NCBI GenBank assembly: GCA_019235885.1
Contig: JAFAKB010000091.1
Span: 1-64,000 of the forward strand
DNA from: Candidatus Eremiobacterota bacterium
Lineage (GTDB): Bacteria; Vulcanimicrobiota; Vulcanimicrobiia; Vulcanimicrobiales; Vulcanimicrobiaceae
DNA length: 64,000 nt
Direction: 5' to 3'
The notes beneath the pieces were generated by a model, which was given only the letters and a program-made list of their open reading frames with translations, was not told the DNA's origin and did no database searches. A program made the translations under genes and the position numbers. Each line of letters begins with the position of its first letter. Within the stretch, counting starts at the first letter, position 1. Positions 1 through 8,374 of this stretch are shown one piece after another.

Positions 1-20
1 ACGTGGTAGAATAGCTCGGT

Positions 21-1034
21 ATGCCCTCCCCAGTCAATCCGTTACGGATCGGGCCCCACCAGATCTGGCCGCCCCTCGTGCTCGCTCCCATGTCGGGAGT
101 GACCAACCGCACCATGCGCGCCCTCTACAAGCCGTTCGGGCTTGGCCTTACGGTGACGGAATTCGTATCCTCAAACGCGCTGCAGTACGGCAACAAGCGG
201 ACGATGGAGATGATCGATCAGCATGGTTTGGAAAAGCCCGTCTCCACGCAACTCTGGGGCGACGATCCCTCGATTATGGCCAAGGCGGCGCAGGTCGTGC
301 GCGAGTGCGGAGCCGACATCGTCGACATCAACTTCGGCTGCCCCGCGCCGAAGGTCACCAAGACCGAAGGCGGCAGCGCGTGCCTGCGCGACGTCGAGCG
401 CTGCGAAGCGATCATGAAGGCGGTCGTCGACGCGGTCGACTGTCCGGTGACGATGAAGATGCGGCTGGGCTGGACCGAGAACGAGCTGGTCTTCGTCGAG
501 GTCGCGAAGCGCGCGCAGGCGGTCGGCGTCCAGGCGATCACGCTGCACGCGCGCACCGCGAAACAGTTCTACAAGGGCAACGCCGACTGGTCGAAGATCG
601 CTGAGCTGAAGCGCGCGGTCGACGTCCCGGTGATCGGCAACGGCGATCTCGGCGACCCGCACGAGGCGCTGCGCCGCATGCGCGAGTCGGGCGTCGACGG
701 GGTGATGCTCGGCCGTGCGACGCTCGGCAACCCGTGGCTGGTCTCGCGCTTGCGCGCGCTGATGGAAGGCCGGGAGCCGGCGCCGGCGCCCGAAGCGCCG
801 GAACGGCTGCGCTATGCGGTGCACCACTATACCACGATGGTCGAGGAGTGGGGCGAGCAGCGCGCGGTTCCGCAGATGCGCAAGCACCTCGGCTTCTACC
901 TGAAAGGCTTCCCCGGCGCGAGCGCGCTGCGCGAGAAGCTGATGCGCACCGAGACGGCCGCCGAGACGCTCGCGGTGCTCGACACGACGATTGCGCAGCT
1001 GGATTCGGACGCGCGCGAGCTGGCCGTCGCGTGA
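21..1034 (+). CDS. dusB: tRNA-dihydrouridine synthase (DusB-type)
   Basis: FMN-dependent enzyme that reduces uridine to dihydrouridine in the tRNA D-loop, in the cytoplasm. The 337-residue TIM barrel has the family motifs in order: LAPMSGVTN at about residue 21, INFGCPAPKV near 103 with the catalytic cysteine (about C107), GGSACLRD just after it, KMRLGW near 146, the LHARTAKQFYKG stretch near 175, and GNGD in the phosphate-binding half. Length is normal for DusB. Only 20 bases precede the start, so any promoter is largely outside the window, although TAGAAT there resembles a -10 box. The stop overlaps a possible GTG start of the aminotransferase (GTGA). Assignment to the Dus family is secure; DusB rather than another Dus subtype is likely. 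Confidence 0.93.
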   Translation: MPSPVNPLRIGPHQIWPPLVLAPMSGVTNRTMRALYKPFGLGLTVTEFVSSNALQYGNKRTMEMIDQHGLEKPVSTQLWGDDPSIMAKAAQVVRECGADIVDINFGCPAPKVTKTEGGSACLRDVERCEAIMKAVVDAVDCPVTMKMRLGWTENELVFVEVAKRAQAVGVQAITLHARTAKQFYKGNADWSKIAELKRAVDVPVIGNGDLGDPHEALRRMRESGVDGVMLGRATLGNPWLVSRLRALMEGREPAPAPEAPERLRYAVHHYTTMVEEWGEQRAVPQMRKHLGFYLKGFPGASALREKLMRTETAAETLAVLDTTIAQLDSDARELAVA

Positions 1035-2395
1035 AGGCAACCGGCCCTGCAACGGATGTGATCGCAAGCTCGTCGGATGGCATCGCGAGCTCGTCGGGTG
1101 TCATCCTGAGCTTGTCGAAGGATCATCTCTACGGGGCTGCCTCGCCGGCCGCGCTGTTCGACGAAGTCGCGGAGAACTACCGCGCCTATCTGAACCCGCC
1201 GCTCGCGCGCGTCATGAAAGTTTCCGGCTCGCCGGTCGAGGTTTCCGCCGCAGGCTGCACGATCACCGATCACACCGGCAAGACGTACCTCGACTTCGCG
1301 GGCGGTTACGGGGTCTTCACGCTGGGCCACCGCCACCCGCGCGTCATCGCAGCCGTGAAAGAGCAGCTCGACCGCATCGCGCTCTCGGGCCGCACGATGT
1401 TCAACCCGCTGATGGGCCGGCTCGCGAAACGGCTCGCGCAGATCACGCCCGGCGATCTGTCGATCTCCTTCTTCGCCAACAGCGGAACCGAAGCGGTCGA
1501 AGGCGCGCTCAAGCTGGCGCGCGCCGCGACGAAGCGCCCGACGATCGTGGCGACCGACGCGGCGTTCCACGGCAAGACGCTCGGCGCGCTCTCGGCGAGC
1601 GGGCGGGACGCCTTCCGCGATCCGTTCTTGCCGCTGCTCGAGCACGTGCGCCGGGTCCCGTTCGGCGACGCGGACGCGCTGCGCGGCGCGCTCGGTGCCG
1701 ACACCGCTGCGGTCATCGTCGAGCCGGTTCAAGGCGAAGGCGGCGTGAACGTTCCGCCGGACGGCTATCTGCGCGACGTGCGCGCGCTGTGTGACGCGAG
1801 CGGCGCGGTGATGATCGCCGACGAAGTGCAGACCGGGCTCGGCCGCTGCGGCGCGCTGTTCGCCTGCGACCGCGAGGGCGTCGTACCGGACGTGATGACG
1901 CTCGCGAAGGGGCTCTCCGGCGGCGTCGTACCGATCGGCGCGTACGTCGCGCGGCCGTCCGTTTGGAACGCCGCGTACGCGAAGCAGCCGCTGCTGCACA
2001 CGTCGACCTTCGGCGGCAACGAGCTGGCGTGCGCCGCCGCGCTCGCCGCGCTCGACGTGCTGGAAGAGGAAGATCTGGTCGCGAACGCGCGCGAGCGCGG
2101 CGCGCAGCTGCTCGCCGGCGCGCGCGCGACGATGCGGCGCTACCCCGCGGTGATCGAGGACGTGCGCGGAGCGGGGTTGCTGGTCGGCGTCGAGCTGCGC
2201 AGCGAAGGCTACGGCGGCACGATCATTCCGGAGCTTCTGAAGCGCGGCGTCACCGCCGCGTGGACGCTGAACCAGCAACGCGTCATCCGCCTCGAGCCGC
2301 CGCTGATCGTGAGCGCCGGCGAAGTCGAGACGGCGCTGCGCGCGTTGGACGCCGCGGTCGCGGCCGCGTTCCAGCAGCTCGGCACCCTCCCGTAA
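1031..2395 (+). CDS. class III PLP-dependent aminotransferase (ornithine/putrescine/4-aminobutyrate type)
   Basis: Transfers an amino group from a terminal amine or omega-amino acid to a keto acid. Visible motifs are YLDFAGGYGVFTLGHRHP near the N-terminus, the ANSGTEAVEGALKLAR glycine-rich PLP site, EPVQGEGG, IADEVQTG with the PLP aspartate, and the Schiff-base lysine in TLAKGLSGG. The exact substrate cannot be read. The start is uncertain: the GTG at 1031 overlaps the dusB stop, and GTG 1058 and TTG 1112 are also in frame. A family-like helix (FDEVAENYRAYLNPPLARV) precedes the first ATG at 1213, so ATG 1213 is too late. The first 30 residues from GTG 1031 are encoded by a short tandem repeat that looks inserted, so the true start may be TTG 1112 inside it. 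The downstream gene begins immediately after the stop. Confidence 0.9.
   Translation: MKATGPATDVIASSSDGIASSSGVILSLSKDHLYGAASPAALFDEVAENYRAYLNPPLARVMKVSGSPVEVSAAGCTITDHTGKTYLDFAGGYGVFTLGHRHPRVIAAVKEQLDRIALSGRTMFNPLMGRLAKRLAQITPGDLSISFFANSGTEAVEGALKLARAATKRPTIVATDAAFHGKTLGALSASGRDAFRDPFLPLLEHVRRVPFGDADALRGALGADTAAVIVEPVQGEGGVNVPPDGYLRDVRALCDASGAVMIADEVQTGLGRCGALFACDREGVVPDVMTLAKGLSGGVVPIGAYVARPSVWNAAYAKQPLLHTSTFGGNELACAAALAALDVLEEEDLVANARERGAQLLAGARATMRRYPAVIEDVRGAGLLVGVELRSEGYGGTIIPELLKRGVTAAWTLNQQRVIRLEPPLIVSAGEVETALRALDAAVAAAFQQLGTLP
1059..1123 (+). repeat. three degenerate tandem units of about 21 bp, last one of the ATCCTGAGCTTGTCGAAGGAT type
   Basis: Three consecutive units at about 1059-1080, 1081-1101 and 1102-1123 share the core AGCTCGTCG or AGCTTGTCGA. 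In the aminotransferase frame they encode heptads IASSSDG, IASSSGV and ILSLSKD. The last unit matches a short dispersed sequence often seen between genes in environmental bacterial genomes (recalled pattern, not searched). Its ends ATCCT and AGGAT form an inverted repeat. Confidence 0.65.
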
Positions 2396-2836
2396 ATGCC
2401 GTACGTCGAGTGCTCGATCGACGTCGCGGCTCCCGCGGCGACGATCTACGAGCTTGCGAAAGAACAGGAGCGCTTCCCCGAGTTCATGCCGGACGTCGAG
2501 ACCGTCGTCGTCCTGGAGCGCCATCCCGACCGCGTCGTCACGCGCTGGAAGACGCTGGTCGAAGAAGCGCCGATCGAATGGACCGAAGAAGACCGCTTCG
2601 ACGACGACGCGCTGCGGATCGACTACGCGCTGATCGAAGGGGACCTCGACACCTTCGAAGGCTCGTGGACGTTCGTGGAGGACGGCACGACGACGCGCGT
2701 CGTGCTGGGCGTCGAGTACGACTTCGGCGTCCCGACCCTCGCCGAGCTGATCGGCCCGACGCTCGAGAAGAAAGTCCGCGAGAACTCCGAGATGATGCTC
2801 GCCGCGCTCAAGGCCGAGGCGGAGTCGCGCGTCTGA
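2396..2836 (+). CDS. SRPBCC / START-like (COQ10-polyketide cyclase family) protein
   Basis: Small 146-residue protein with the helix-grip fold signature: an N-terminal strand MPYVECSIDVAAPAATIYELA, then EQERFPEFMPDVETVVVLE, a central mixed sheet, and a C-terminal helix (ELIGPTLEKKVRENSEMMLAALKAEAE). Members bind hydrophobic ligands or act as small aromatase/cyclase-like or coenzyme-Q-binding chaperones; no ligand can be assigned here. The ATG follows the aminotransferase stop directly (TAAATG), so the two genes are almost certainly co-transcribed. No signal peptide is present, so it should be cytoplasmic. Confidence 0.8.
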   Translation: MPYVECSIDVAAPAATIYELAKEQERFPEFMPDVETVVVLERHPDRVVTRWKTLVEEAPIEWTEEDRFDDDALRIDYALIEGDLDTFEGSWTFVEDGTTTRVVLGVEYDFGVPTLAELIGPTLEKKVRENSEMMLAALKAEAESRV

Positions 2837-2858
2837 CGCGCAAGCGGTTTGGGCGCGG

Positions 2859-3977
2859 TTATGGCCCGATCGCGAGCGCCGAGACGAAACCGTAGGATGC
2901 CGGGTACGTCATGAGGTGCTCCGGCATGCAATTGCCGTTCGCGCCGGCGTCGAAAACGTAGATCGAGCCGTTCGTCGCGACGTAGAGATCGTTGTCCGGA
3001 CCGACGGCGATCACGGGCGGCCGTCCCAACGGATCGTTCGTCACCGGCAGCGGACCGATGCGGCGCGCGGCGGTCCCGGAGCCCGGCCCGTACACGTTGA
3101 CGAACATCGTCGATGTTCCGCTCCCTGATTTGAGATAGTTCACCAATTCCGCCGAGTAGAGGCTGCCGTCCGCGCCGATCACGAAGAGTCCGGGATACGG
3201 GGTCGGCGGGTGGTCGGTGACGATCGTCGTGCGCAACGTCCCGCTCGCGGCATAGACGTCGAAGCCGTTCGTGCGCGGGATGTAGATCGAACCGTCGGGC
3301 GCGACGGCGAAGCCGAAATACGGCACGTCGCTGGTCGGCATGAACGTTCGCGTCGCGGGCGGATCGACCGCACCGTACGGATAGGTTCGAATGCTGAGCG
3401 TCCCGGACTGCGACGCGCTTTCAACCAAAACGCCGTTCGGGCCGAGCCCGACCTCCAGCGGTCTGCCGTCGCCGTCGTACGCAGGTGCGTTGCTCGGAGC
3501 GGCTCCGGGCGGCGGAACGGTGACCAAGCGCCAGTTCCGCCCGCCGCCGATCGCGTCGTCGGTCTCGAGTTCCCACATCGTGCCGTCCGGCCCGGCTGCG
3601 AGTCCGGCGATCCCGATGTACGCCCCGGGCTCCGAGGGGAAGGAGGCGCTCGCGGACGGAGGGGGCGCGGACGACCCCGTTTGATTGCCGTCTCCGGTCG
3701 TCGGGAAACGGTCGACAGCCGGTCCGTTCTGGAACGCCGCCCAAACCGCGTTCATCGCGACGCGCGGCGCGGGGGAGGGCGTCGGACTCGGCGCCGGCGT
3801 CGGCGTGGGTCTTGGCGTAGGCGAAGGCGACGGGGCGGGCACCGAGCCGCGGCCCGGCGTCGCAGACGTTGGTGCGCTCGTGGACGGAACCGTGCCACCC
3901 CCGCCGCTGCACGCGCCGAGCGCAATGAGGATGACGGCGCATAGGACAACTCGGCACGAACGCATCGTGCTCACCAT
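2859..3977 (-). CDS. lipoprotein with Pro-rich linker and NHL/beta-propeller-like domain
   Basis: The 372-residue product has a type II signal peptide: a hydrophobic run VVLCAVILIALGAC followed by CSGGGG, with the lipid-attached cysteine near residue 23. A low-complexity Pro/Ser/Thr linker spans about residues 33-72. The remainder repeats segments such as AAGPDGTMWELE, APDGSIYIPR, GADGSLYSAE and VGPDNDLYVAT, typical of NHL/SMP-30-type propeller blades. It is probably a surface-anchored propeller with no visible catalytic site. Two ATGs are close together; MRSC at 3965 gives a more compact signal peptide than 3977. It is convergent with the SRPBCC gene, and only 22 bases separate their ends. 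Confidence 0.8.
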   Translation of the reverse strand: MVSTMRSCRVVLCAVILIALGACSGGGGTVPSTSAPTSATPGRGSVPAPSPSPTPRPTPTPAPSPTPSPAPRVAMNAVWAAFQNGPAVDRFPTTGDGNQTGSSAPPPSASASFPSEPGAYIGIAGLAAGPDGTMWELETDDAIGGGRNWRLVTVPPPGAAPSNAPAYDGDGRPLEVGLGPNGVLVESASQSGTLSIRTYPYGAVDPPATRTFMPTSDVPYFGFAVAPDGSIYIPRTNGFDVYAASGTLRTTIVTDHPPTPYPGLFVIGADGSLYSAELVNYLKSGSGTSTMFVNVYGPGSGTAARRIGPLPVTNDPLGRPPVIAVGPDNDLYVATNGSIYVFDAGANGNCMPEHLMTYPASYGFVSALAIGP

Positions 3978-4085
3978 CTGCCCGCGCCGGCCGTCACGCC
4001 GGTGGGCCGTTGTGCCTAGTCCCGCGAGGTTTTCGCCTCAAGAAAAGAACGCATCCGCACGAACCGTCGCGGCTCGCAGGCCGCT

Positions 4086-5153
4086 TCAGTACCGCGGCGG
4101 GATGACGGACGGGCCTGCGGTGGGCCGGCGGTAGGCGCTGAAGCTGCCGGCGTTGCTGTGTGCGCGCAGCGGGATCGCGGCGTGCAGCAGCTCCACGGTG
4201 CGCAGCAGCTCTTCGGCGTACTCCGCTTCCTCCAGCCGGGCCGGTTCGAACGCGATGGTGTCGATGCGGAACGCCGCACGTTCGATGCGGTCCAGCGCGG
4301 TCGCGACGTTGTTCGCGCGGGTGGAGAGCGTGCGAATCCGCTGCAGCGCGTCTTCGAGCCGCACGACCTCGGTGCGGTAGTCGACGTACTTCCGGACCTC
4401 CGCGGCGGCCGCGTCGCGGATCGCGGGCCAGCGCTCCTCCTTGAACCGCGCGATCTCTTCGTTGCCGCGCTCGGCGAAGCGGCGCTTGCGCGCGGCGATG
4501 ATCTTGCGCTCCTCTTCGTCGGCGCTGCGCGCGCCTTTCGCGCGGGCGCGCGAGAGCGAGGCGTGCTCTTGCGGCGTGTACTCCGTTTCCAGCGCGACGC
4601 GGTCGCTGATCGCCGAGATCTCTTCGCGCCAGATCTCCTCGACCGAGGGCGGCTCGTTCAGCGCGCCGAGCTGCGCGCGGCGCGCCGTCAGCCGCTCGCG
4701 GCGCTGGTCCAGCAGCCGGCGAAGCGCGTGCACGCCCTCGCGCAGCGGGGCGACCCACGCGTTCTCGGTGACCGGCGTGTGGTCGTCGAAGCGCAGGCCG
4801 ATTCCCAGCCCGAGCGGGATCGTCTCGGCGATTCGCCAGCGCTCGCGCGAGGCGGGCAGAATGCGAACCCGGCTGCCGATCGGCGGCGGCTCGCCGCTCG
4901 CGCGGAAGACCAGGAACGTCTCGCCGGCGTCAAGGGCCAACAGCGTCGTCTCGGCATCGATGACGCGGGCGAACGCCAATATCCCGGAGTAGGCGGCGTC
5001 GGGGAGCCAGAGCGGCTCGTCGACGTCGTCGTAGCGGCGGTTCCACAGCACGGCCCACAGCGCGTCGTGCGTCTCCGCCGCGACGGCGTGGTCTTGGGTC
5101 ATCGTCTCGAGGACCGCCCGGACGCTGGAGCGGCGGTACCGCGGCGTCGTCAC
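4086..5153 (-). CDS. hypothetical protein with long charged helical region
   Basis: Not recognised. The 355-residue product starts with a mixed N-terminal domain (about residues 1-135) containing hydrophobic strands such as TTLLALDAGETFLVFRA. From about 140 to 310 follows a strongly charged, Arg/Glu-rich helical region, for example EEERKIIAARKRRFAERGNEEIARFKEER, that is likely a coiled coil. The tail is Pro/Gly-rich. There is no signal peptide or membrane segment. Third-position GC is high in this frame across the length, which supports it over the overlapping open frames. The neighbour upstream on the same strand is a small propeller protein; whether they form an operon is not clear. Confidence 0.65.
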   Translation of the reverse strand: MTTPRYRRSSVRAVLETMTQDHAVAAETHDALWAVLWNRRYDDVDEPLWLPDAAYSGILAFARVIDAETTLLALDAGETFLVFRASGEPPPIGSRVRILPASRERWRIAETIPLGLGIGLRFDDHTPVTENAWVAPLREGVHALRRLLDQRRERLTARRAQLGALNEPPSVEEIWREEISAISDRVALETEYTPQEHASLSRARAKGARSADEEERKIIAARKRRFAERGNEEIARFKEERWPAIRDAAAAEVRKYVDYRTEVVRLEDALQRIRTLSTRANNVATALDRIERAAFRIDTIAFEPARLEEAEYAEELLRTVELLHAAIPLRAHSNAGSFSAYRRPTAGPSVIPPRY

Positions 5154-5210
5154 GCTTGCCCGGTTCTTACCGGACCCGAGCGGTCCCCGTCCGCTCGCGT
5201 CCGATTTCGG

Positions 5211-5867
5211 TTAATCCGGCTTGGCGAAGGCGACGATCGTGTTCTCGGCGCGGCAGTTCGTCCAGAACTTCGTCCCGTCGAAGCCCAGGCTGCGCGCCGC
5301 GAAGCCGATCGAGGCCAGCTCGTGGACTTCCGGCTGCTCCTTGCGCGCGTCCAGGCACAGCAGCCGGTAGTCTTCGCTCTCCCGGCTCTCGGTCGTCACC
5401 AGGTAGAAGCGGCCGGCGACGATCACCATCCCCGTGATCTGGCGCGGCACGGGGATCGTGCGCAGCACCGTGCCGAGCGCGTCGAGCTCGAGGATGACCT
5501 GATTGTCGCGCTGGCTCAAGTACAGCCGGTCGCCGTCGTAGGCGATGAACGAGCCGGTCTGGTCGGGGCAAGGGATCGCGTCCGACTTGAAGTGCTTGCC
5601 CATGATGTACCGTCGTATGAAACGGTCGTCGTTCTCGTCACCGACGACGACGCGCAGCGCGTCGCCCGTCACGGTGATCCCGTATGGCCTGCCCGGTGCG
5701 GTCGCCTCTTCGAAGACCCGGCCTTGCTGCCGATTCAGGCCGTAGATGCGGTTGGTCTCGAAGGAGGCGATCCAGAGGTCCGTCCCGTCGCACGCAAGCC
5801 CCATCGGGGCGGGGCAGGGGGCGGGAATCCGGACGAGCTCCTCGATCGTCGAGAGCGTCTGATTCAT
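5211..5867 (-). CDS. small beta-propeller-like protein
   Basis: About 218 residues starting at MNQTL. Repeated strand patterns (MGLACDGTDLWIASFETNRIYGLN, GRPYGITVTGDALRVVV, GSFIAYDGDRLYLSQRDN, GMVIVAGRFYLVTT, SLGFDGTKFWTNCRAENTIVAFA) look like four or five propeller blades similar to NHL or SMP-30 repeats. No catalytic residues can be assigned and there is no export signal, so it may be a cytoplasmic sensor or ligand binder. The open frame extends 7 codons upstream of this ATG, but those residues are Arg-rich and atypical. It is divergent from the acyl reductase gene, with about 67 bases between the starts. Confidence 0.7.
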   Translation of the reverse strand: MNQTLSTIEELVRIPAPCPAPMGLACDGTDLWIASFETNRIYGLNRQQGRVFEEATAPGRPYGITVTGDALRVVVGDENDDRFIRRYIMGKHFKSDAIPCPDQTGSFIAYDGDRLYLSQRDNQVILELDALGTVLRTIPVPRQITGMVIVAGRFYLVTTESRESEDYRLLCLDARKEQPEVHELASIGFAARSLGFDGTKFWTNCRAENTIVAFAKPD

Positions 5868-5934
5868 GTGCCGCGTCCTTTCCCGCAACGCCCCGCGGGC
5901 TCCCGGCGCCCGGCGGCGAAAACGGGGCGCCGGG

Positions 5935-7044
5935 ATGGCGAAGTTCTGTTTTGTGATCCACCCGCTCTCGTTCGAGGACGTGGTGCGCTACGAGCCCGGC
6001 GCGAAGGGCAAGGGCAAGCCGATCATCGCGAAGATCCTGGAGTGGATGCCGGCCTGGGCGGCGGCCCACGTGACCGGGATCCGCACCCCCGACGGCCGCG
6101 AGACCGAGGGCTGGTTCGTCGCCGCGCCGCTGCTGCCGCAGCAGATGCTGGACTTTCCGCGCGAGCAGGTCTACGAGCGGATTCTCAAGGCGATTCGGAT
6201 CGGCGCCGACTTGGGCGCCGACGTCGCGGGGCTCGGCGCGTTCACCGGCGTCGTCGGCGACGGGGGCGTGACGGTCGCCGAGCGCGCGCCGATCCCGGTC
6301 ACCACCGGGAACTCCCTCACGATCGCCGCCGGCGTGCGCAGCTTGTTCCGCGGCGCGAGCGAGATGGGAATCGACGCGCGCAGCGCGACCGCGGTGGTGG
6401 TCGGCGCGACCGGCTCGATCGGCGGTGCGTGCGTCGAGCTGATCGCGCCGCACGTCGGCCGCGTCATCTTGGTGGCGCGCAACGAGACGCGGCTGCGGAA
6501 GTTCTACGACGGCGTGCGCGAGCGGCTGCCGTGCGAGTCGTCGTTCACCACCGAGATCGGCGAAGCGGTGCGCAGCGCGGACCTGGTGCTGACGGCGACG
6601 TCGTCGACGCAGGACGTGATCGAGCCGGAAGATCTGCGCGCCGGCGCGGTCGTGTGCGAGCTGTCGCTTCCGCACGACGTGAGCCGGCGGGTCGCGGTGG
6701 AGCGGCCCGACGTGCTGGTCGTCGAAGGCGGAAACATGCGCGTCCCGGGGGAGATGCGCTGGTGGCGGATGCGCGAGGCGGGCGAAGAGTTCGACATGGG
6801 GCTGCCGCGCGGGACCGCGCTGGCCTGCATGTCGGAGACGATGGTGCTCGCGCTCGAGAACCGCTGCGAGCCGTACACGCTGGGCCGCGGGATCGACATC
6901 GCCAAAGTGCGCGAGATCGACGCGTTGGCGGAGAAGGACGGCTTTTCGCTCGCCGACATGCGCGCGTTCGACCTGCCGATCAGCCGCGAGCAGCTCGCGC
7001 GCACGCGCGCCGCGGCCGAAGAACGCCGCGCGGCGTCGGCGTGA
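5935..7044 (+). CDS. long-chain acyl-ACP reductase-like (AAR) Rossmann protein
   Basis: Resembles cyanobacterial fatty acyl-ACP reductase, which makes fatty aldehydes with NADPH. Shared features along its 369 residues are an N-terminal domain ending GLGAFTGVVGDGG, the IPVTTGNSLTIAAG stretch (AAR has the equivalent TTGNTHTA), the nucleotide-binding loop VVVGATGSIGGA near residue 160, the LVARNETRL helix, and the C-terminal block ALACMSETMVLALENRCEPYTLGRGID followed by a VREIDALAEKDGF segment. The catalytic cysteine of AAR cannot be assigned with confidence without an alignment, so true acyl reductase activity is an inference. The ATG follows a GGGGCGCCGGG sequence at short spacing. A strong hairpin lies just after the stop. 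It is followed, after a gap, by the quinate-dehydrogenase-like gene. Confidence 0.72.
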   Translation: MAKFCFVIHPLSFEDVVRYEPGAKGKGKPIIAKILEWMPAWAAAHVTGIRTPDGRETEGWFVAAPLLPQQMLDFPREQVYERILKAIRIGADLGADVAGLGAFTGVVGDGGVTVAERAPIPVTTGNSLTIAAGVRSLFRGASEMGIDARSATAVVVGATGSIGGACVELIAPHVGRVILVARNETRLRKFYDGVRERLPCESSFTTEIGEAVRSADLVLTATSSTQDVIEPEDLRAGAVVCELSLPHDVSRRVAVERPDVLVVEGGNMRVPGEMRWWRMREAGEEFDMGLPRGTALACMSETMVLALENRCEPYTLGRGIDIAKVREIDALAEKDGFSLADMRAFDLPISREQLARTRAAAEERRAASA

Positions 7045-7057
7045 CGAGAAACGCGAA

Positions 7058-7086
7058 GGGCATCGTGCCTGCTCGACACGATGCCC
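7058..7086 (+). terminator. 10-bp hairpin after the acyl reductase gene
   Basis: GGGCATCGTG at 7058-7067 and CACGATGCCC at 7077-7086 are a perfect inverted repeat with a 9-base loop. It begins 14 bases after the stop. There is no T-run, so it may terminate weakly or stabilise the 3' end. Confidence 0.55.
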
Positions 7087-7226
7087 CGGCGGGGTCCGGC
7101 GCAGAGTCGACCGTGCTGCGCTATCGTTCCGCCGCGCATTGCGAAGGTCGGGTAGCCCTTCGCACGACGAACGATATCACACCGGTTCCCGCCGGAGAAG
7201 ACCTCAAATGAGTTGCGACAGCGCAT

Positions 7227-7240
7227 ATGCGTAAACGCAT
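7227..7240. promoter_or_regulatory. 14-bp inverted repeat, possible operator
   Basis: ATGCGT-AA-ACGCAT, a perfect 6-bp inverted repeat with a 2-base spacer, sits in the AT-richer part of the intergenic region upstream of the quinate-dehydrogenase-like gene. Size and symmetry suit a dimeric regulator site. No regulator is identifiable. Confidence 0.35.
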
Positions 7241-7287
7241 AAACTCGGAAAATGGGACGGGCACCGCGCTCGATGAACGCGATGCCC

Positions 7288-7344
7288 GCGATGGTGTGCG
7301 AGCCGTTGAGACCAGATCCGAGGACCATCGTAGCACACCCTCGC
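7288..7344. repeat. imperfect 12-bp inverted repeat
   Basis: GCGATGGTGTGC at 7288-7299 pairs with GCACACCCTCGC at 7333-7344, one mismatch in 12, with a 33-base interior. It could fold in the leader of the downstream transcript. Function unknown. Confidence 0.3.
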
Positions 7345-7426
7345 ATGCCGGACAACCGCCATGCGGCTGGAGGGAGCGGGAATCGATGCCGATCACGCGC
7401 TCGACAGCGTTCCGAAAGGTCCGGCG

Positions 7427-8374
7427 GTGAAAAAAGTCGTCTCGGTTTCGCTGGGGTCGGCGTCGCGGGATCATCGCGCGGAGGTCGAGCTGCTCGGGGA
7501 GCGGTTCGACATCTCGCGCGTCGGGACGGACGGCTCGATCGACAAGGCGATCGCGAAGCTCAAAGAGCTGGACGGCACGGTCGACGCGATCGGGCTCGGC
7601 GGGATCGACGTCTACCTGTACGCCGGCAACGACCGCTACGCGCTGCGCGACGGGCTCCGCCTGCTCGACGCGGTGAAAAAGACGCCGGTCGTCGACGGGA
7701 GCGGCTTGAAGAACACGCTCGAGCGCAACGCGGTCGCGTTCATGCAGCGCGCGCTCGGGATCGAGCTGCGCGGGAAGCGCGTGCTGATGGTCAGCGCGCT
7801 CGACCGCTTCGGGATGGCGCAGGCGCTGGTGCAGGCCGGCGCGGACGTCGTCTTCGGCGACTTCATCTTCGCGCTCGATCTCGACCGGCCGGTGCGCGGG
7901 CTCGACGAGTTCGAGGAGATGGCGCGCAAGTATCTGCCCGACGCGTGCAAGCTTCCCTTTCAGTTCTTCTATCCGACCGGGAAGAAACAAGACCGGCCGC
8001 CGCAGCCGAAATACCCCGAGTACTACGAGGACGCCGAGATCGTCGCCGGCGACTACCACTTCATGCGGCAGTTCATGCCCGACCGGCTCGACGGCAAGAC
8101 GATCCTCACCAACACCGTCACCGCGAGCGACGTCGACTTTCTGCGCGAGCGCGGGATCGCGCGGCTGGTGACGACGACGCCGGACTTCGGCGGCCGCTCC
8201 TTCGGCACGAACGTCGTCGAGGCGGCGATGCTGGCGCTGCTCGGAAAGCGCTGGTCCGAGGTGACCGAGGACGACTACCGCACACTGCTCGCGCAGCTCG
8301 ATTTGAAGCCGCGCGTCATCGAGTTCCAGGTGGATTCGCGGTCCTCGCTTCGCTCCGGTCCGCAGGCCATTTGA
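7427..8374 (+). CDS. quinate 5-dehydrogenase-like protein
   Basis: Resembles proteins annotated as quinate 5-dehydrogenase in Firmicutes and related bacteria. Recognisable blocks are KKVVSVSLGSASRDH at the N-terminus, the IGTDG-type segment (here VGTDGSIDKAI), DAIGLGGIDVYLYAG, TPVVDGSGLKNTLER, and a Rossmann-like strand RVLMVSALDRFGMAQAL near residue 120. The start is GTG 7427 because AAAGG lies about 8 bases upstream and the homologous N-terminus starts at KKVVSVS; earlier ATGs add unrelated residues. The product is then about 315 residues. The stop overlaps the permease start as TTGA, so the two genes are translationally coupled. The real substrate is unproven; the annotation is by family resemblance. 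Confidence 0.68.
   Translation: MKKVVSVSLGSASRDHRAEVELLGERFDISRVGTDGSIDKAIAKLKELDGTVDAIGLGGIDVYLYAGNDRYALRDGLRLLDAVKKTPVVDGSGLKNTLERNAVAFMQRALGIELRGKRVLMVSALDRFGMAQALVQAGADVVFGDFIFALDLDRPVRGLDEFEEMARKYLPDACKLPFQFFYPTGKKQDRPPQPKYPEYYEDAEIVAGDYHFMRQFMPDRLDGKTILTNTVTASDVDFLRERGIARLVTTTPDFGGRSFGTNVVEAAMLALLGKRWSEVTEDDYRTLLAQLDLKPRVIEFQVDSRSSLRSGPQAI

Larger units (their letters stand above)
7087..7426. other. intergenic stretch of 340 bp with two inverted repeats
   Basis: No convincing gene. The frame with codon starts at 7361 extends upstream of the next gene but lacks a ribosome binding site. Besides the two inverted repeats listed separately, the stretch holds a region of lower GC near 7165-7260, where a promoter for the downstream operon would fit. 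Confidence 0.4.

Noticed and set aside
4024-4037. Hairpin GAGG-TTTTCG-CCTC as a terminator
   Set aside because: Stem only 4 bp and the T-rich part is on the wrong side for the minus-strand genes.
4158-7211. Plus-strand open frame of over 1000 codons
   Set aside because: Antisense to two minus-strand genes (4086-5867) and out of frame with the acyl reductase; composition is Arg/Ala-rich with no domain. A shadow of GC-rich coding.
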